Positions 35,229 to 44,661 of a stretch of 64,000 nucleotides of DNA are shown here, in pieces. The position numbers were made by a program, and so were the translations under genes. Source of the stretch: VXNE01 sp965200505 (lineage in GTDB: Bacteria > Pseudomonadota > Gammaproteobacteria > Pseudomonadales > Azotimanducaceae); NCBI GenBank assembly GCA_965200505.1, contig OZ241343.1, forward strand, positions 3,348,001-3,412,000. Direction: 5' to 3'. The notes beneath the pieces are model-generated. The model did not search any database. It was given only the letters and a program-made list of their open reading frames with translations, and was not told the origin of the DNA. Within the stretch, counting starts at the first letter, position 1; each line of letters starts with the position of its first letter.

Positions 35229-36389
35229 TCAGCCCGTGCCGAACACGCGGGCGAAGTTTTGCGCGTAGAACCGCTCGCGCGCGGCGTCGTCCAAGGCGCC
35301 GAGGCTCGCCTCGAAGCGGCCGATGGGGTTGCGTCCCCCCTCCGTGTGGGGATAGTCGCTGGAGAAGAGGTAAAGGTGCGCGTTGGATGCGCGGATGAAC
35401 GCGCCGACGTCCTCATAGACGTAAGGCGTGAAGGCGAACTGCTCGGCGAGTTGCTCGCTGGGCTTGCGGCGGAACGCCCGCAACTCGGGTTCCGTGCGCT
35501 GCCAAATCTCATGGATCCAATCCAACCGGGTGAGCAGGGCGGGCACGAACCCGGCGCCGAGTTCCACCGCCGCGCCGGTGAGCTTCGGGAAGCGCTCGAA
35601 CACGCCATCGAGCAGCATCACGCTGATGAACCGTTCCGGGCCGTGGTGCTGGGTGGTCATGTCCTTGCCGCGCACGTTCTCGCCGCCGCCGAGCCAATCC
35701 GTGGGCGGCGGGCGGCCCGTGTTCATCCACACCGGCTCGATCTGCAGGGCGGCGCCGCCGACGTGCAGCACGAACGGCACCCCCGCTTCCTGCAGGCGCG
35801 CCCAAAATGGATCCAGGTCGTCATGGCCGGGAGAGCGGCCGCCGCAATCCCGATGCGGAATCCACACGGCCTTGAGGCCCAGCTTGAGCAGGTGTTCCAA
35901 CTCTTGCGTGGCGCGTTCAGGATCGTCCAAACACACCGCGCCCACGCCCAGCAAGCGCTCATCCGCCCCGGTGAAGGCGGCCATGGCCCGGTTGTGCGCC
36001 GCCGCCGCGCCGTAGCGAAGGCCGATGTCGAGGGCGGGATTGAACGCCGGTGCGCTGCTGAACGTGGCGAACACGAGCTGCCGATGAAAGCCCAGCAAGT
36101 CGAGCGCGGTGCTGCGCTCCCCGGCATCGAAGGCGCCGAGGGCTTGGTAGAGCTTGGGGCCCTTGAGCAGGGCGTCGCCTTGGGCCACGAGTTCGGCGCG
36201 GTGCTCGGCGCTGTGGCCGCCGCGCTCCGCCAGTTCGGCCAGCGCGTCGTCCGCCACGGTGCCATCGCCGAAGGACAAAGGCGGCAACTGCGCCCTTGTG
36301 TGGGCATCCGCATGAGCGTGCAGAAAATCCGGCAGCTCCATGATGTGGCTGTCCGCGTCGCAATAGACGCGACCGCTTGCGTAAGCCAT
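35229..36389 (-). CDS. Amidohydrolase family 2 (metal-dependent hydrolase/decarboxylase-like)
   Basis: A TIM-barrel amidohydrolase of 386 residues. The start at 36389 has a strong GGGAGGGG site upstream and gives 'MAYASGRVYCDADSHIMELP', carrying the D-x-H metal motif. Later ligands are in 'GVPFVLHVGG' and the terminal 'LFSSDYPHTEGG'. Close relatives act as hydrolases or decarboxylases on cyclic or aromatic substrates. First gene of the operon with the GPH transporter and PhoD. Confidence 0.9.
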   Translation of the reverse strand: MAYASGRVYCDADSHIMELPDFLHAHADAHTRAQLPPLSFGDGTVADDALAELAERGGHSAEHRAELVAQGDALLKGPKLYQALGAFDAGERSTALDLLGFHRQLVFATFSSAPAFNPALDIGLRYGAAAAHNRAMAAFTGADERLLGVGAVCLDDPERATQELEHLLKLGLKAVWIPHRDCGGRSPGHDDLDPFWARLQEAGVPFVLHVGGAALQIEPVWMNTGRPPPTDWLGGGENVRGKDMTTQHHGPERFISVMLLDGVFERFPKLTGAAVELGAGFVPALLTRLDWIHEIWQRTEPELRAFRRKPSEQLAEQFAFTPYVYEDVGAFIRASNAHLYLFSSDYPHTEGGRNPIGRFEASLGALDDAARERFYAQNFARVFGTG

Positions 36390-36598
36390 GAACCCCTCCC
36401 GTGGTTTACGCCGATGTTCTTGGGCGGATGTTGCCGTTGAAACGGGGCGGGTGCAAGGTGCGGGCTCCCGCCGCTCTGGTGGAGCCAGCTCTACGGGCCG
36501 CGGAGGCAGCGCCATGCCCACCGGCGTCAGCGCCCGGACATCGACGGCGTCCATCCTCGCCTCTAGGCCGGCCGCCTCGGCGGACCGCTGACGCCGCT

Positions 36599-36626
36599 TG
36601 GCTGCGCCCGCGCACGGGCGCAGCCA
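36599..36626. repeat. Perfect 12-bp inverted repeat (hairpin)
   Basis: TGGCTGCGCCCG (36599-36610) and its exact complement CGGGCGCAGCCA (36615-36626) flank a 4-base loop. No T-tract follows on either strand, so a transcription terminator is only one option; it could be an operator, a remnant of a mobile element or a leader structure. Confidence 0.6.
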
Positions 36627-36734
36627 GTGGGCTGGTGGGCGTGGACGAGTTCGACATGCCGCGTCGCCCGCGCGCGCCAGTGTCTCCTTGACTGCCGTCG
36701 GGCAAGGCGGGCCACTACGAGCGCCGCCGTGCGG

Positions 36735-36764
36735 TTGACACCCGCACTGGCGAGCGATTAGGAT
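36735..36764 (+). promoter_or_regulatory. Sigma70-like promoter of the giant LRR gene
   Basis: A consensus TTGACA (36735-36740), an 18-base spacer and TAGGAT (36759-36764) predict a start near 36771, with about 95 bases of leader before the ATG at 36866. GGAGGGAGG precedes the ATG, so both transcription and translation signals are strong. Confidence 0.6.
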
Positions 36765-36865
36765 GGAAGCACTCTTGGGGTGGTGCGGCACGACGCTGCT
36801 CTGATGGTGCCCGCTTGGGGGGTACGCGCTGTCCCTGCGTCCGGTTGGGGGATAGGAGGGAGGAA

Positions 36866-39800
36866 ATGAAAGGGACGAAAGCGTTCAGGTTCGCAATGCT
36901 CGCTGCGCTGGTTGCCGTGACCCTACCGTGGTCGGCTTTCGCGGAACCTGTCGATATTTGCGGCCGAACAGGCGTCATTCGCCAGGCCATCCTGTCGGCC
37001 CTCACCGTCCCGCCCGATGACCCCTTTAATGGCTGCGCCATGGTGGATTCCGATGCCTTGGCTGCGATCGAACGCCTCCAAGTCCGAAGTCATGCGGCAG
37101 TCCCGACGCTGTTGAAAGGCGACTTTGACGGACTGAGCGGCCTCCGGTATCTGGACATGTCCGATATCCGCTTTGCCACTTTGCCCGTCGGGGCGTTCGA
37201 CGGCCTTACTCTTTACGAACTTGAGTTGCACATCTACCGTTTGCCCGCGGGCGTGTTCGACGGCCTCACGTTCGCAGATGGACGCGGTGAGCTGGACCTA
37301 AGCGTCGAGCAGAAGACATTGCCCGCTGGCGTCTTTGACGGCCTTACTCTCGGCCGCTTAGATCTGGGCGGCAATAACCGGAACCAGTTGGTATCGTTGC
37401 CGGCCGGCGTTTTCGACGGTCTAAGCGTTGACGAAATCGACTTGAGCACCAACCAATTGCAAGACCTTCCCAAGGGCGTATTCGACGGGTTGACTTTGAG
37501 CGAACTCGACTTATCGGACAACCAGCTCACGACCATAGATGCGGGCACGTTCGAAGGCTTGGCCTTCCAGTACGGGGATTCGCACCTTCTCCTCAATCGA
37601 AACCGCTTGCGGACGATCCAAGATGGCGCTTTCGACGGCATGGAGGTCGGGCTTTTGGATATCTGGCAGAACCGTACGCCGATGACGATCGAAGCGGGCG
37701 CGTTCGACGGCTTGACCGTGACCGGGATGCTCTTGGCAGACAGCAAAATAGAACGAATCGATGCCGGTGCCTTTGATGGGCTAACTTTTCACCCGATTAA
37801 CGCCATATCCGTAGGAATTCAATTCGATTATAGGCGACACGACTTGATCTTGAGCGAAAATAGGTTGACCACCTTGCCCCGGGGGGTGTTCCACGGGGTG
37901 ACGGGTGGTCTGCAGGGGATACTATTGAATGATAATGAACTGACGACTTTGCCGGCGGGAGTGTTCGACGGCCTAGCAAATTTGGGGACTTTAGACTTAA
38001 AGAATAACGAGCTATCGGCTCTGCCTGTCGGGTTGTTCCGAGGGATTAAACTGGCCCACCTCAATTTGAGAGAAAACGATCTGACAGCACTCCCGGTCGG
38101 CGTGTTCCGCGGGATATTCATATCAGATCGAGAAACCGACAACAACACTCGGTTGGACTTGGGTGGCAACCCGCTGACTACCATCCAAGCCGATACATTC
38201 AACGGTACCATCGTCAAGACTCTGGTTTTTGACGGCAACCCGTTAACAATCTTGGGGCCGGGTGCATTCCGTGGGCTAGTTGCAGCCGAGCTCCTAATAT
38301 GGGATAGTCTGCTCGAAACGATACACCCCGGCGCCTTCGAAGGGTTCGGCCCGACCGACGTGTTCGACAGCTTCAAACTTTCAATCAGCAATGCCCCACT
38401 GGCGACGATACACCCCGGCGCGTTCCGGGGTGCCGAAGTGAGTATTTTAGAGCTTTTTAACCTCCCTCTATTGACGACGTTGCGTTCCGGCACGTTCGAT
38501 GGCTTAACAGTTCAGAATATTCAGATCCGGGGAACGGCATTGCACGATATTGAAAAGGGGGCGTTTCGTGGCCTGCAACTCGCCACCAGGTTCCCGTTCC
38601 TTTTCTTGGGCTTGATCGATAATGAATTGACCAACATCAAGCCCGACATGTTTGATGGCCTGACTGAGACATTGGGTGTATTGGACTTGGTTGGCAATCG
38701 GTTGTCGAGTATAGTGGCAGGCAGTTTTGACGATTTGTTCCTGCCAAGCCACTGTCCCAGCTACTGCAGACTGTTTCTGGATGGGAATCATCTTGTTGGA
38801 TTGACAAGAGACGATCCCCTCTTCGCTAACCTACAGCCGACTAACGATATTGGGCTGGAAAGACAGAAACCTCATCTGCGGGGCGGCATCTGCGATCGGT
38901 CGGACGTCGTCATCGAAGCCATCACGTCCCTAGACGAGTGCGCCGACATCAGTTCGGAACAGCTAGCTGCCATGACGAGTCTAAACCTTCGCTCCGACCG
39001 TTTATGGGCACTAAGAGCGGGCGACTTGGACGGCTTCACCAGTTTACGCGAGTTGTCGCTGGACTTAACCGGCACCGGTGCGTTGCCCGCAGGCGTGTTC
39101 GACGACCTCGGGAACTTGACCCGCCTTACACTCACGGCGGGTTCGAGTGTAATGATGCCCTTGCCTGTAGGCGTGTTCGATAGCCTGACCTCTCTCACCA
39201 CACTTGCCTTCGGCTCTCTCGCCACATTTGCCTCCGGGTTGCCGTTTTTTTCGTTGCACGAAGGCGTGTTCGACAAACTGACGGCCTTGACACAATTATC
39301 GATTAGTGCGCCTAACCTGACCACGCTGCCCGATAGTGTTTTCGACAACTTGACTAGCCTCCAAACTCTGACTTTGCGGGCACCCTCGTTGACGACGTTG
39401 CCGGAAGGCGCATTCGCCAAGCTAACCTCGCTGAGGGAACTCGCATTGGGCACCGGCTTGACGACCTTGCCTCCCGGCCTTTGGCCACCAGCACCCGGCC
39501 TTCGCTTGAACATGGGGTGGAACGAGCGTCTGAGAAACGTGCATCCAAACGCGTTCGATGGTTCTGCATTGGAGAGTCTGCAACTAAGACACACACGCCT
39601 TACAACCTTGCCGGAGGGCGTATTCGAGGGCCTGCCCCTAAAGTTCCTGGAATTGACCGGGAACCGCTTCAATACGTTGCCGGCGGGTACATTCGATGGC
39701 CTTCCTGAGCTGACGCGTTTATCTTTGGCCGGCAACGAAATTACGACCTTGCCCGAGGGCCTTTTTCGAGGCATCAGTCTTGAGGCAGGGCCTGGCCCCA

Positions 39801-42800
39801 ACGGTAACCTTACTCTGGAAGATAACCCGTTGGCGACCATTAGAGCAGGTGCCTTCTCAGGCTTGACCGTGCAGGAACTCGAACTTTCAAGTCTGGCTCT
39901 TGTCGATCTAGGCGAAGGAGCGTTTCGCGGCCTGACTGTAGATCAACTATATTTCAAGGGCGGGTTGATGGCCATTAGGGCGGGGGTGTTTGACGGCACG
40001 ACTTTCTCCGGGGAGAGGCAGGAATTACACTTGAACCATAACCCCTTGACTATTGAACCTGGTGCCTTTGAAGGCGTGAAAGGGCTTCGGTCTCTTTCGC
40101 TTTACAGAAATTTTATAACCGACCTAGCCCCAGGCACATTCCGGGGCTTGAATCTAGCTGGCCTCAATTTGAGCTCTAATGCCTTGGTGACACTGCCGGT
40201 AGATGTGTTCGATGGGATGACTGACGCTCTGACTGTGCATTTATCAAGGAACGCACTTATCGCTCTACCAGCCGGCCTGTTTGACAGTTTAACCTTACGT
40301 CAGCTATACTTGGAACAAAACGCCCTAACGGCATTGCCTGAAAACTTATTCGACGAGCAGAGCAAACTCGACCGTTTGAACCTGTCGTACAATCAGATAA
40401 GCACCTTGCCGGAAGGCGTGTTTGATGAACTCTACAGATTAGAGAAACTGGATCTCCGGCACAACAATCTTCGGGGCTTGGGCCGAAGTGACTCCCGCTT
40501 TGCATACTTTGGCCACGAAACTGCTGTATATTTGACCGATCAGAGGGCACCAGAGGGAAGGGTGCCAACAGCCGTTGCTCGCGCTGCCATACCGCTAGTA
40601 CGTGGCTCTTCCCTCTCAGATGTGGTCCGTGTGATAAACCTATCTGACAAACCTGCCTCTGGGCGGATGATCGCCGTCCTGCCTAAGCATGTCCGAGACT
40701 ACTACAACCCATTTTTCCTACGCGATTCGGGAAGGGATTTCGGGCTTTATCCAAACAGGACGGGGACATTCCGAAGCTCCTATTTCCGGGAATTTGGAGC
40801 GGCGTTTGATTTCCCGGATCTAGAATATCACTACGACGTCGAAACTGATGTAAATGTCCGCGTGCTCCACTACGAGGCATTTGGGAATCTGGAATTTGGG
40901 GCTGAGGTACCGATGCACGATGTACTCCAGCGGAATGCATCGGGGGAGCTATATGTGCCCATGTTCTACACCAGCAATGACGCCGCAGCAGTGAGCAAGC
41001 TGAGACTGATCAATACTGGTACGAACCCCGCGAACGTGACCGTCACGGGCATTGACGATCGTGGTGAGGCCGCCGGTCCAGTGACGCTGATGTTGGACAC
41101 GGGCGAATCTCGCTCGTTGTCTGCGATGGAGCTTGAGCAGGGGGCCACCGGCTTGGAAGGGACGTTGGGGGCCGGGGCGGGATCGTGGCGCTTGACGGTA
41201 GCCGCGGGGGAGTCAGTCGTTGGCATGAGCCTGTTTGAGACGCAGCATGGAGTGACCAATTTATCTACTGCCGCGCGAGGGCGGACCGCCGTTCCCTTAT
41301 TGGAGAGGGCTGCCGTTGAGGGACGACAGGGATTTGTGAGGATCATCAACGAGTCGGGCCGCTCCGGTACCGTCCGCATTCGGCCCCACGATGATGAGGG
41401 CACGGCACTTGACGCGCTTGAACTGCAGCTTGGTGCCAACCAGGTAATTCAGTTTACGGCCGACGATTTGGAAAACGGGAACGCTGCCAAGGACATTGAT
41501 GCCATTGGCCCTCCCGCGCAAGGCGATTGGCGCCTGACCATAGAAACGGCGTTGGACATTCAAGTGCTTTCCTACGTCCGCACGAATGACGGCGTTGTGA
41601 CTTCCATGCATGACGTGCTGCAAAGAGATGCTTGGGGGCGGCTGGAGGCGTCGTACTTTCCAGCACAGAGGCTACATTACGTTAGAGATGGGCTCGAACC
41701 AAGGGATCCCCGTCTTGTCCCTTACGCGCAGGCACCGAAGTTGCGCCTAACAAATACGGCCGCGGAGGCAACTCAAATTGTCATAGAGGCGGTTAATGAA
41801 GAGGGCCACCGTACGCAGGGTGAAAGCTCTACCAAACCCGTAACCTTTGAACTCGGCGCCGGCGAAACGCGGGTACTTACCGGACAAGAACTCCTCAGGA
41901 ACCACTACGATGGCTATCGTCAGATCATAGATGATAGCAGGAGCGGGGAATTCGGAGAGCTATGCGGCTATTATGGCTGCTGGTTGCGCCTGTTTGTGAC
42001 CGCGCCGCCATCGGTTTTGGGCATGGTACTTTACGATCGAGGTGGCTATTTGTTCAACTACTCGACGGCGGGCACCAAGATTCTGGTTGAGGACGAACCG
42101 CAACAAAGTACGATAGACGTCTGCGATCGAACACCTCAGGTACGCAGAGCAATCGTGAAGCAGGCTGAAGCGGCTCATTGCGCCGCTGTCTTGCCGAACA
42201 TCGTGAATTTGGGAATTAGTGGAGATTACGGAACACCCTTGCAGCGCGGCGATTTCGATGATCTGTCCAAGCTGAGGAAGCTGTCTGTGCGGGACAAACC
42301 ACTGGGAGATTTGCCTAGGGGCATATTCGATGGCCTCTCCGGACTGCGTGTTCTTGAACTGCGTGGCAACGGACTGGAGACTTTGCCAACGGGCGTGTTC
42401 AACGATCTTTCTGGTCTGCGGGAGCTGAACTTACACGGCAATGGGCTGGAGACCTTGCCGACCGGTGTGTTCGACGACCTTTCCAATCTGCGGGCGCTTC
42501 ATTTGCATGGCAACCTGTTGGTGAACCTACCGGATGGGGCGTTTGACGGTCTGTCCGAGATGCAAACTCTTACCTTGCACGGCAATCGGTTGGTGAACTT
42601 GCCCGAGGGCGTATTCGATGGCCTGTCGGAGCTGCGCGAGCTGAACTTGCGGGGCAACTTGCTGGGGATTCTGCCAGATGGTGTGTTCGACGAACTGTCG
42701 AGCCTGGACGACCTCAACTTGCACGAGAACAGGTTGGTCGCCTTGCCGGAAGGTGTGTTCGACGGCTTGCGCAGCCTGCAAACGCTACATTTGAGTGCGA

Positions 42801-44641
42801 ATGGGCTGGCGACCTTGCCGGAGCGCGTATTCGACGGCTTGCTCAATCTGCGGGAGCTACACTTGCACAGGAACCGGTTGACGATCTTGCCCGACGATGC
42901 GTTTGACGGCCTGCCGAGCCTGCAACAGCTCAACCTGCAGGAAAACAGGTTGGCCGCATTGCCCGACGGCGCGTTCGACTCCGCAACCGGGTTGGAGAAG
43001 CTGAGTTTGGCTGGCAATTCCTTCCAAGCATTGCCGAAGGACCTGTTCGACGACCTTTACGTCTTGCAAACACTTGATCTGAGCAACAACCGGTTGGCGG
43101 TCTTGCCGGAAGGGTTGTTTGATGGCCTTGACGAGCTGCGATCTCTCGACTTGAAGTGGAATCGGCTGACAGCCTTGCCGAACGGCTTGTTCGAAGGCAA
43201 CTCTCGGTTGGAACGGGCGGATTTGCGCAACAATCACCTCGTGGATCTGGACCGGGGCGCGCCTCTGTTTGCTGGGTTTTCAGACGTGGTTTCGGTACAT
43301 TTGGAAGGTCAGGCCGACGTGGGGCGGCGCCATCTCACAGTTCCGTTGTTGGAATCGGCCTCGTCGCAGCGTCGGAGCTTCGTTCGCGTCGTTAACGGAT
43401 CCAAACGTTCGGACCGCGTTCGTATTCGTGCCTTTGATGACGCCGGTTGGGCGGCCGACCCCATCGAGTTCGACTTGGGTGCCAATCAAGCTTTCCACTT
43501 CAATGCCAGCGACCTTGAAAACGGGACCGAGGACGGGCGGATCGGGGGCATAGGCCCACCGGGTCAAGGAGATTGGCGCTTGGGCATTGAAGCCGGTTAT
43601 GGCACACGAGTACTAGCCTACGTCAGCATGGACGATGGGTTCCTGGCGAGCATACACGATACGTTGCCGAGAGTCGGTGACGAGCTCCAATGGACTCCTG
43701 GATCGCTAGCCTTTGGGGTCCACAGCGTGCGTCTTTGGAACGCTGGTGAAGATGGCGAGAGGGTGATCGTTGATGGCGGCGAAATGTGGTTGGCCCCGGC
43801 TGAGTCCCGGACCGTGCGGAACGTGGGTGCGATTTCTGCCGGGACAGCGGTGGAAGGCATTGGGCTCTTTGAAAGCTGGGCCGGGCCTCTCGCGAGCTTT
43901 GCCTATCCGCCGAGTGGCTACACTTTGAGTGACGCCACCCTTCCGTTATTGAGTTCGGCTTCGGACTCAACTCGGCAAGGGATCGTTGGCTTCGTTCTCG
44001 ATAGGAGTTGGGGCGGTTACGCACTATTTCGCGCAACCGACGATGGTGGGACCGCCAAGACCACTTGGCTCGGTTCGGTCGGCTCTGGCGGCACCCATCG
44101 GTATAGCGCCGACGATTTGGAGAGCGGGAACCTCCGGCCATATAGGGGCATAGGCCCGCCCGGCCAGGGAGACTGGTGGCGCTTGGACGCCGGCGACTTT
44201 AGTGCCCATACGTTGGCCATGCTTGCCTACGTTCGGACGGAAGACGATTTCGTGGCGGCAATGCATGACAGATTGCCACTCGACGCTCAAGGGCGGCTTG
44301 TGGCTTGGACATTCAACCCGGCAAGCAACACAAAGAGCGAGAGCAAGCTGCGCCTTACGAACACAGGTGTAAACGCCGAAACAGTGAGTATCGAGGGTGT
44401 TGACGACCAAGGTACTCTCTTCGGGCCGGTAACCTTGACTCTGCCGGCGGGCGAGTCCCGCACTCTGTCGGCGCTTGATCTGGAGGATGGCGCACAGGGA
44501 CTGACCGGCAGTCTCGGCGATGGTGCGGGAAGGTGGCGCTTGCACATAACCGCCGGCCCGTTCGTCGAGGGTATGAATCTTGTTGACAGCGCCTCAGGGC
44601 ACCTCACTAACCTTTCCACGGAGGGCAGCGGGGGCCGGTAG
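36866..44641 (+). CDS. Giant secreted leucine-rich-repeat protein with three LRR blocks
   Basis: A 2,591-residue protein. The signal peptide is 'MKGTKAFRFAMLAALVAVTL' through 'SAFA'; GGAGGGAGG supports the start. LRR block 1 (about 30-670) and block 2 (about 672-1220) use variants of 'LPxGVFDGLxxxxLxLxxN'. Block 3 (about 1750-2140) has 13 very regular 24-residue units. Each block opens with a Cys-cap motif ('CGRTGVIRQAI', 'CDRSDVVIEAI', 'CDRTPQVRRAI'). Between and after the blocks (about 1230-1745 and 2150-2591) are repeated beta modules with 'LTNTGxNxxxVxIxGxDDxG', 'GPVTLxLxxGESRxLSA' and 'DLExGN...IGPPxQGDWRL'. There is no membrane anchor or cell-wall sorting motif. Lower G+C than the backbone suggests transfer. 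Possible adhesin or host/eukaryote-facing surface protein (inference). Confidence 0.9.
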   Translation: MKGTKAFRFAMLAALVAVTLPWSAFAEPVDICGRTGVIRQAILSALTVPPDDPFNGCAMVDSDALAAIERLQVRSHAAVPTLLKGDFDGLSGLRYLDMSDIRFATLPVGAFDGLTLYELELHIYRLPAGVFDGLTFADGRGELDLSVEQKTLPAGVFDGLTLGRLDLGGNNRNQLVSLPAGVFDGLSVDEIDLSTNQLQDLPKGVFDGLTLSELDLSDNQLTTIDAGTFEGLAFQYGDSHLLLNRNRLRTIQDGAFDGMEVGLLDIWQNRTPMTIEAGAFDGLTVTGMLLADSKIERIDAGAFDGLTFHPINAISVGIQFDYRRHDLILSENRLTTLPRGVFHGVTGGLQGILLNDNELTTLPAGVFDGLANLGTLDLKNNELSALPVGLFRGIKLAHLNLRENDLTALPVGVFRGIFISDRETDNNTRLDLGGNPLTTIQADTFNGTIVKTLVFDGNPLTILGPGAFRGLVAAELLIWDSLLETIHPGAFEGFGPTDVFDSFKLSISNAPLATIHPGAFRGAEVSILELFNLPLLTTLRSGTFDGLTVQNIQIRGTALHDIEKGAFRGLQLATRFPFLFLGLIDNELTNIKPDMFDGLTETLGVLDLVGNRLSSIVAGSFDDLFLPSHCPSYCRLFLDGNHLVGLTRDDPLFANLQPTNDIGLERQKPHLRGGICDRSDVVIEAITSLDECADISSEQLAAMTSLNLRSDRLWALRAGDLDGFTSLRELSLDLTGTGALPAGVFDDLGNLTRLTLTAGSSVMMPLPVGVFDSLTSLTTLAFGSLATFASGLPFFSLHEGVFDKLTALTQLSISAPNLTTLPDSVFDNLTSLQTLTLRAPSLTTLPEGAFAKLTSLRELALGTGLTTLPPGLWPPAPGLRLNMGWNERLRNVHPNAFDGSALESLQLRHTRLTTLPEGVFEGLPLKFLELTGNRFNTLPAGTFDGLPELTRLSLAGNEITTLPEGLFRGISLEAGPGPNGNLTLEDNPLATIRAGAFSGLTVQELELSSLALVDLGEGAFRGLTVDQLYFKGGLMAIRAGVFDGTTFSGERQELHLNHNPLTIEPGAFEGVKGLRSLSLYRNFITDLAPGTFRGLNLAGLNLSSNALVTLPVDVFDGMTDALTVHLSRNALIALPAGLFDSLTLRQLYLEQNALTALPENLFDEQSKLDRLNLSYNQISTLPEGVFDELYRLEKLDLRHNNLRGLGRSDSRFAYFGHETAVYLTDQRAPEGRVPTAVARAAIPLVRGSSLSDVVRVINLSDKPASGRMIAVLPKHVRDYYNPFFLRDSGRDFGLYPNRTGTFRSSYFREFGAAFDFPDLEYHYDVETDVNVRVLHYEAFGNLEFGAEVPMHDVLQRNASGELYVPMFYTSNDAAAVSKLRLINTGTNPANVTVTGIDDRGEAAGPVTLMLDTGESRSLSAMELEQGATGLEGTLGAGAGSWRLTVAAGESVVGMSLFETQHGVTNLSTAARGRTAVPLLERAAVEGRQGFVRIINESGRSGTVRIRPHDDEGTALDALELQLGANQVIQFTADDLENGNAAKDIDAIGPPAQGDWRLTIETALDIQVLSYVRTNDGVVTSMHDVLQRDAWGRLEASYFPAQRLHYVRDGLEPRDPRLVPYAQAPKLRLTNTAAEATQIVIEAVNEEGHRTQGESSTKPVTFELGAGETRVLTGQELLRNHYDGYRQIIDDSRSGEFGELCGYYGCWLRLFVTAPPSVLGMVLYDRGGYLFNYSTAGTKILVEDEPQQSTIDVCDRTPQVRRAIVKQAEAAHCAAVLPNIVNLGISGDYGTPLQRGDFDDLSKLRKLSVRDKPLGDLPRGIFDGLSGLRVLELRGNGLETLPTGVFNDLSGLRELNLHGNGLETLPTGVFDDLSNLRALHLHGNLLVNLPDGAFDGLSEMQTLTLHGNRLVNLPEGVFDGLSELRELNLRGNLLGILPDGVFDELSSLDDLNLHENRLVALPEGVFDGLRSLQTLHLSANGLATLPERVFDGLLNLRELHLHRNRLTILPDDAFDGLPSLQQLNLQENRLAALPDGAFDSATGLEKLSLAGNSFQALPKDLFDDLYVLQTLDLSNNRLAVLPEGLFDGLDELRSLDLKWNRLTALPNGLFEGNSRLERADLRNNHLVDLDRGAPLFAGFSDVVSVHLEGQADVGRRHLTVPLLESASSQRRSFVRVVNGSKRSDRVRIRAFDDAGWAADPIEFDLGANQAFHFNASDLENGTEDGRIGGIGPPGQGDWRLGIEAGYGTRVLAYVSMDDGFLASIHDTLPRVGDELQWTPGSLAFGVHSVRLWNAGEDGERVIVDGGEMWLAPAESRTVRNVGAISAGTAVEGIGLFESWAGPLASFAYPPSGYTLSDATLPLLSSASDSTRQGIVGFVLDRSWGGYALFRATDDGGTAKTTWLGSVGSGGTHRYSADDLESGNLRPYRGIGPPGQGDWWRLDAGDFSAHTLAMLAYVRTEDDFVAAMHDRLPLDAQGRLVAWTFNPASNTKSESKLRLTNTGVNAETVSIEGVDDQGTLFGPVTLTLPAGESRTLSALDLEDGAQGLTGSLGDGAGRWRLHITAGPFVEGMNLVDSASGHLTNLSTEGSGGR
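42311..43246 (+). repeat. Thirteen tandem 72-bp units encoding 24-residue LRRs
   Basis: Each unit encodes 'LPxGVFDxLxxLxxLxLxxN' plus four residues, in perfect 24-residue register across the third LRR block of the giant protein. The nucleotide units are recognisably similar (for example the ttgcc...gtgttcgacg core), suggesting recent tandem expansion compared with the more diverged blocks 1 and 2. Confidence 0.8.
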
Positions 44642-44661
44642 CTGTCTGTGCGGGCTGCACG

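Larger units (their letters stand above)
36390..36865. other. 476-base divergent intergenic region
   Basis: Separates the amidohydrolase operon (minus) from the giant LRR gene (plus). It holds a perfect 12-bp hairpin and a sigma70-like promoter, annotated separately. No convincing gene is seen; the open frames in it lack homology-like sequence or ribosome binding sites. Confidence 0.6.

Noticed and set aside
36715..37041. Minus-strand frame covering the promoter of the giant LRR gene
   Set aside because: No ribosome binding site or recognisable features; it overlaps the signal-peptide coding region of a well-supported gene.
37797..38493. Possible frameshift breaks in the giant LRR gene because of many overlapping frames
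   Set aside because: The single 2,591-codon frame is uninterrupted and keeps LRR register throughout, so the gene is intact.
38872..39840. A 322-codon minus-strand frame inside the giant LRR gene
   Set aside because: Regular 'SNTPSGKV'-type repeats are simply the reverse complement of the LRR-encoding repeats; several such frames occur along the gene.
42311..43246. Tandem 72-bp units considered as a CRISPR-like or non-coding repeat array
   Set aside because: Units are contiguous, coding and in frame, with no spacers; they are LRRs.
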